Below, piece after piece: positions 61,818 through 64,000 of a stretch of 64,000 nt of DNA (its first letter is position 1; every line of letters begins with the position of its first letter). Made by a program: the position numbers and the translations under genes. The stretch lies in assembly GCA_051251645.1 (NCBI GenBank), contig JBPOEY010000002.1, positions 248,001-312,000 of the forward strand. Reading direction: 5' to 3'. This DNA is from Litorimonas sp051251645. Its GTDB lineage: Bacteria; Pseudomonadota; Alphaproteobacteria; Caulobacterales; Maricaulaceae. Below the pieces are notes generated by a model, which was not told where the DNA came from, ran no database searches, and saw only the letters and a list, made by a program, of their open reading frames with translations.

Positions 61818-63161
61818 TTACATGCCGGCGTGATTTGTGTCAGATGGACGCGGCTCCCGGTCTCGCATAGACTTTAGATAGAAAAACTCTAGCGTGAAAA
61901 CGGCAATGAGGCCTATGGCGGCAATCACTAAGATTAGCGGGTCACTCCCTGCCTTAATGGCGACGAAGGCAGCCAATGCCACAGCATCAAAGAAAATTGC
62001 GAATAAAAGAATGAAGGCGTTTGCCCCAACATCCTCGCGCAAATATTTGAAGACACCCCAATGAATAATCATGTCCGTTAAAAGGTAGAAGATTGCGCCT
62101 AGGGACGCGATCCGGCTGAGATCAAAGAACGCGGCTAACAGACCCGCGATGACAACGGTATAGATCAACAGATGTGTTTGCAGGCCGCCTGGGAGACCAA
62201 AGTGCCGATGCGGGATCAAATTCATCTTCGTGAGCATGGTTAGCATGCGCGAGACCGCAAAAATGCTTGCCAGGAGACCCGACGCTGTGGCGATTAGAGC
62301 GATAATCACTGTGAACAAAACGCCGTTGTCTCCAAGCACGGGACGCGCGGCCTCAGCGAGTGAGAAATCTTTCGCGGCAATAATTGCGTCAATACCGAGA
62401 GCGCTATCAACCGCTAACGCAACTGCCATGTAAATTACGAGACATATCACAAGCGATAAAATTATAGAGCGTCCCACATTTTTATTGGGATTAACAATTT
62501 CAGAGCCAGAATTGGTAATCGTCGTGAAACCCTTGAACGCGAGGATTGCCAAAGCCGTGCCTGCCACAAAACTGAGAGCAGACACGGAGTTCTCATCCGC
62601 GCGGGGCAGTATATCAATCGTTCCTCCGGTTCCCCAGAGGACAATGAAAGCAAACACGAGTATCCCGCCGATCTTCACTATTGCGGTAACTTTAGAGACG
62701 CCGCCAATGAACTTATTGCCCGCGATATTGACTAAAAACGCCAGAAAAATCAGAGCCAGCGCGATTGCAGGGAGAAGCAGGTCTGTCTTTTCAACGTCGA
62801 AGAGCTGCAGGCTGTAGGACGCAAAGGTTCTCGCAACAAGGCTCTCGTTAATGATCATCGAAAAGACCATAAGAAGCGCCGCTGTTCCGGTCACGGCAGA
62901 CGCTCCGTAAGCCTTCTTCAGGATCATCGCGATACCGCCTGAGGATGGATATTTATTTGAGACTTTGACGTATGAGTAAGCGCTAAATCCACTTATAAAA
63001 GCCGCAATTAAGAATGCGATTGGAAAAGCGGGCCCGGCGAGTTCAGCAATCTGGCCTGTCAGGGCAAAGATCCCAGCGCCGATCATGACGCCTGTTCCCA
63101 TCGCAACGGCGCCCATAAGGCTGAGAGAACCCGCCTTATAACTGTCTTGCTTCATGTCCAT
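61818..63161 (-). CDS. APC-family amino acid permease
   Basis: 447 residues, twelve hydrophobic segments. MGTGVMIGAGIFALTGQIAE is the conserved first-helix GxGIF motif, followed by AFLIAAFISGFSAYSYVKVS and GGIAMILKKAYGAS. Typical of amino acid/polyamine/organocation transporters. The substrate is unknown; the neighbouring ATP-grasp-like gene suggests an amine or amino acid. Confidence 0.9.
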   Translation of the reverse strand: MDMKQDSYKAGSLSLMGAVAMGTGVMIGAGIFALTGQIAELAGPAFPIAFLIAAFISGFSAYSYVKVSNKYPSSGGIAMILKKAYGASAVTGTAALLMVFSMIINESLVARTFASYSLQLFDVEKTDLLLPAIALALIFLAFLVNIAGNKFIGGVSKVTAIVKIGGILVFAFIVLWGTGGTIDILPRADENSVSALSFVAGTALAILAFKGFTTITNSGSEIVNPNKNVGRSIILSLVICLVIYMAVALAVDSALGIDAIIAAKDFSLAEAARPVLGDNGVLFTVIIALIATASGLLASIFAVSRMLTMLTKMNLIPHRHFGLPGGLQTHLLIYTVVIAGLLAAFFDLSRIASLGAIFYLLTDMIIHWGVFKYLREDVGANAFILLFAIFFDAVALAAFVAIKAGSDPLILVIAAIGLIAVFTLEFFYLKSMRDREPRPSDTNHAGM

Positions 63162-63308
63162 AATATGGAAACCACACTGAAAATTGAAAAAGGAATAAAT
63201 ATTTGCGCACAGGGGCGCACGAGGATCCTGTCATGCATTTTATTGGTGATGTCCCTCATTTAAGAAGAAAATAAGCAGCGGCTTTATATGTTGTGATGTT
63301 GGTGACGG

Positions 63309-63349
63309 ACGTGAGGTTTTTAGGCGGCTCGCCCAAAAAAACCTCACGT
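63309..63349 (-). terminator. Long hairpin terminator after the P-type ATPase gene
   Basis: ACGTGAGGTTTTT (63309-63321) and AAAAACCTCACGT (63337-63349) form a 13-bp stem with internal A and T runs. It lies 29 bases past the ATPase stop on the minus strand and can work in either direction. Confidence 0.8.
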
Positions 63350-63377
63350 TGGCGCCTACCCAGCGTCAGGCGCGGCC

Positions 63378-64000
63378 CTAGAGACGGGCTCGGCGTAAAC
63401 GTAGGGCATTGGCTATGACAGAAACAGACGACAAACTCATTGCGGCGGCGGCAATCATGGGACTGAGGAGAAGTCCAAAGAAGGGGTAAAGAACACCCGC
63501 TGCGACCGGGACGCCCAAAGAATTATAGATGAACGCAAAGAACAGATTTTGACGGATGTTCTTCATAGTCATTCGGCTTAGGTGTCGGGCTTTCGCAATT
63601 CCCAATATGTCTCCTTTGACCAGAGTTACCCCAGCACTTTCCATGGCCACGTCAGTTCCCGTGCCCATCGCGAAGCCGACATCGGCTTGAGCCAGAGCTG
63701 GCGCATCATTAATTCCGTCGCCGGCCATCGCGACGATTTCACCAGCCGCCTGAAGCTCGCGAACGATCCTGTTTTTATCTTCAGGAGAGACGTCCGCGTG
63801 CACCTCATCAATCCCGATTTGCTTGGCAACAGCATTCGCTGTGACAGCACTGTCGCCTGTGAGCATCACGACTTTAAGACCCTCGCGATATAGACGTTTT
63901 ATCGCCTCGGGCGTTGTCGCTTTAATCGGGTCAGCGACACCAATTAGGCCGGCAGGGACACCGTTAATCGCGACAAACATCACAGTTTGCCCATCTGCTC
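63378..64000 (-). CDS. Cu+-type P1B ATPase, C-terminal part
   Basis: The frame is open at the right edge (residues ADGQTVMFVAING follow on from outside the window); about 206 residues are visible. VMLTGDSAVTANAVAKQIGI and MAGDGINDAPALAQADVG are the P-type ATPase nucleotide/Mg2+ hinge motifs, and the last two helices have YNSLGVPVAAGVLYP and MAAAAMSLSSVSVIANALRL, with the MxxSS of Cu+-exporting P1B-1 pumps. It exports copper from the cytoplasm. The name copA would fit but the N-terminal metal-binding part is not visible. Confidence 0.93.
   Translation of the reverse strand, partial: ADGQTVMFVAINGVPAGLIGVADPIKATTPEAIKRLYREGLKVVMLTGDSAVTANAVAKQIGIDEVHADVSPEDKNRIVRELQAAGEIVAMAGDGINDAPALAQADVGFAMGTGTDVAMESAGVTLVKGDILGIAKARHLSRMTMKNIRQNLFFAFIYNSLGVPVAAGVLYPFFGLLLSPMIAAAAMSLSSVSVIANALRLRRARL

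Overview
The window comes from a GC-moderate alphaproteobacterium, most likely a marine, alga-associated member of the Hyphomonadales/Maricaulales type. The basis is the HdaA/DUF2066/purM-purN neighbourhood, a FYDLN-acid (TIGR02300) protein, an iron-sulfur photolyase of the PhrB type, several TonB-dependent receptors and a complete-looking alginate catabolism locus. Genus is inference; no rRNA is present.

1-25.6 kb is mostly ordinary chromosome: the end of a CPA1 Na+/H+ antiporter, a zinc-type TonB receptor with a small His/Cys periplasmic partner, DUF2254, pyruvate kinase, a LysM lipoprotein, dienelactone hydrolase, RNase D, an RluA-type pseudouridine synthase, photolyase plus an unlisted 53-aa DUF2256 gene and an SDR, hdaA/DUF2066 divergent from purM-purN, ndk, CPBP proteases, a DUF2975/Cro-type regulator pair, ABC-F, a Rieske oxygenase, aroA and a FYDLN-acid protein. 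Inside this core, 21.8-24.1 kb looks rearranged: a leftover copy of the ABC-F 3' end, two direct repeats of about 167 bp around an AT-richer amidohydrolase lipoprotein, and a hairpin-rich non-coding stretch.

A tRNA-Ala(GGC) at 26.2 kb is directly followed by the decayed 3' part of a large serine recombinase. A second copy of that recombinase end plus flank lies in the same orientation at 50.3-50.6 kb, beside a decayed IS3 orfA. The 24 kb between them looks like a genomic island that has lost its integrase. It carries (a) a type I secretion system (ABC exporter, HlyD adaptor, TolC) next to a 340-aa protein made largely of about 40 Gly-Ser-Gly-Lys units, followed by a stand-alone APH-fold kinase and a kinase/2-oxoglutarate-dioxygenase (PhyH) fusion; and (b) an alginate utilisation locus: TonB receptor, FadR/GntR regulator, PL6 and PL17 alginate lyases, MFS uptake, a DehR-type reductase, an FAH/hydratase-family enzyme and KDG kinase. 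Its promoters share a TACCAATTTA-type operator motif.

51-59 kb is a second accessory block: a Crp/Fnr regulator divergent from a papain-type protease, a small protein and a secreted/outer-membrane-like protein, with two Crp-like palindromes in the promoters, next to a TIR-TM-TPR / His-rich / TRAFs-binding-SLOG operon that resembles bacterial conflict or signalling modules. 59-64 kb holds an IS remnant, a PepSY protein, an ATP-grasp-like protein, an APC permease and the end of a Cu+ P-type ATPase that runs off the window.

The most interesting candidate system is the secreted GSGK-repeat polypeptide with its adjacent putative hydroxylase and kinases, which could make a post-translationally hydroxylated and phosphorylated lysine-rich exported polymer. 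This is inference from gene content and needs experimental support.
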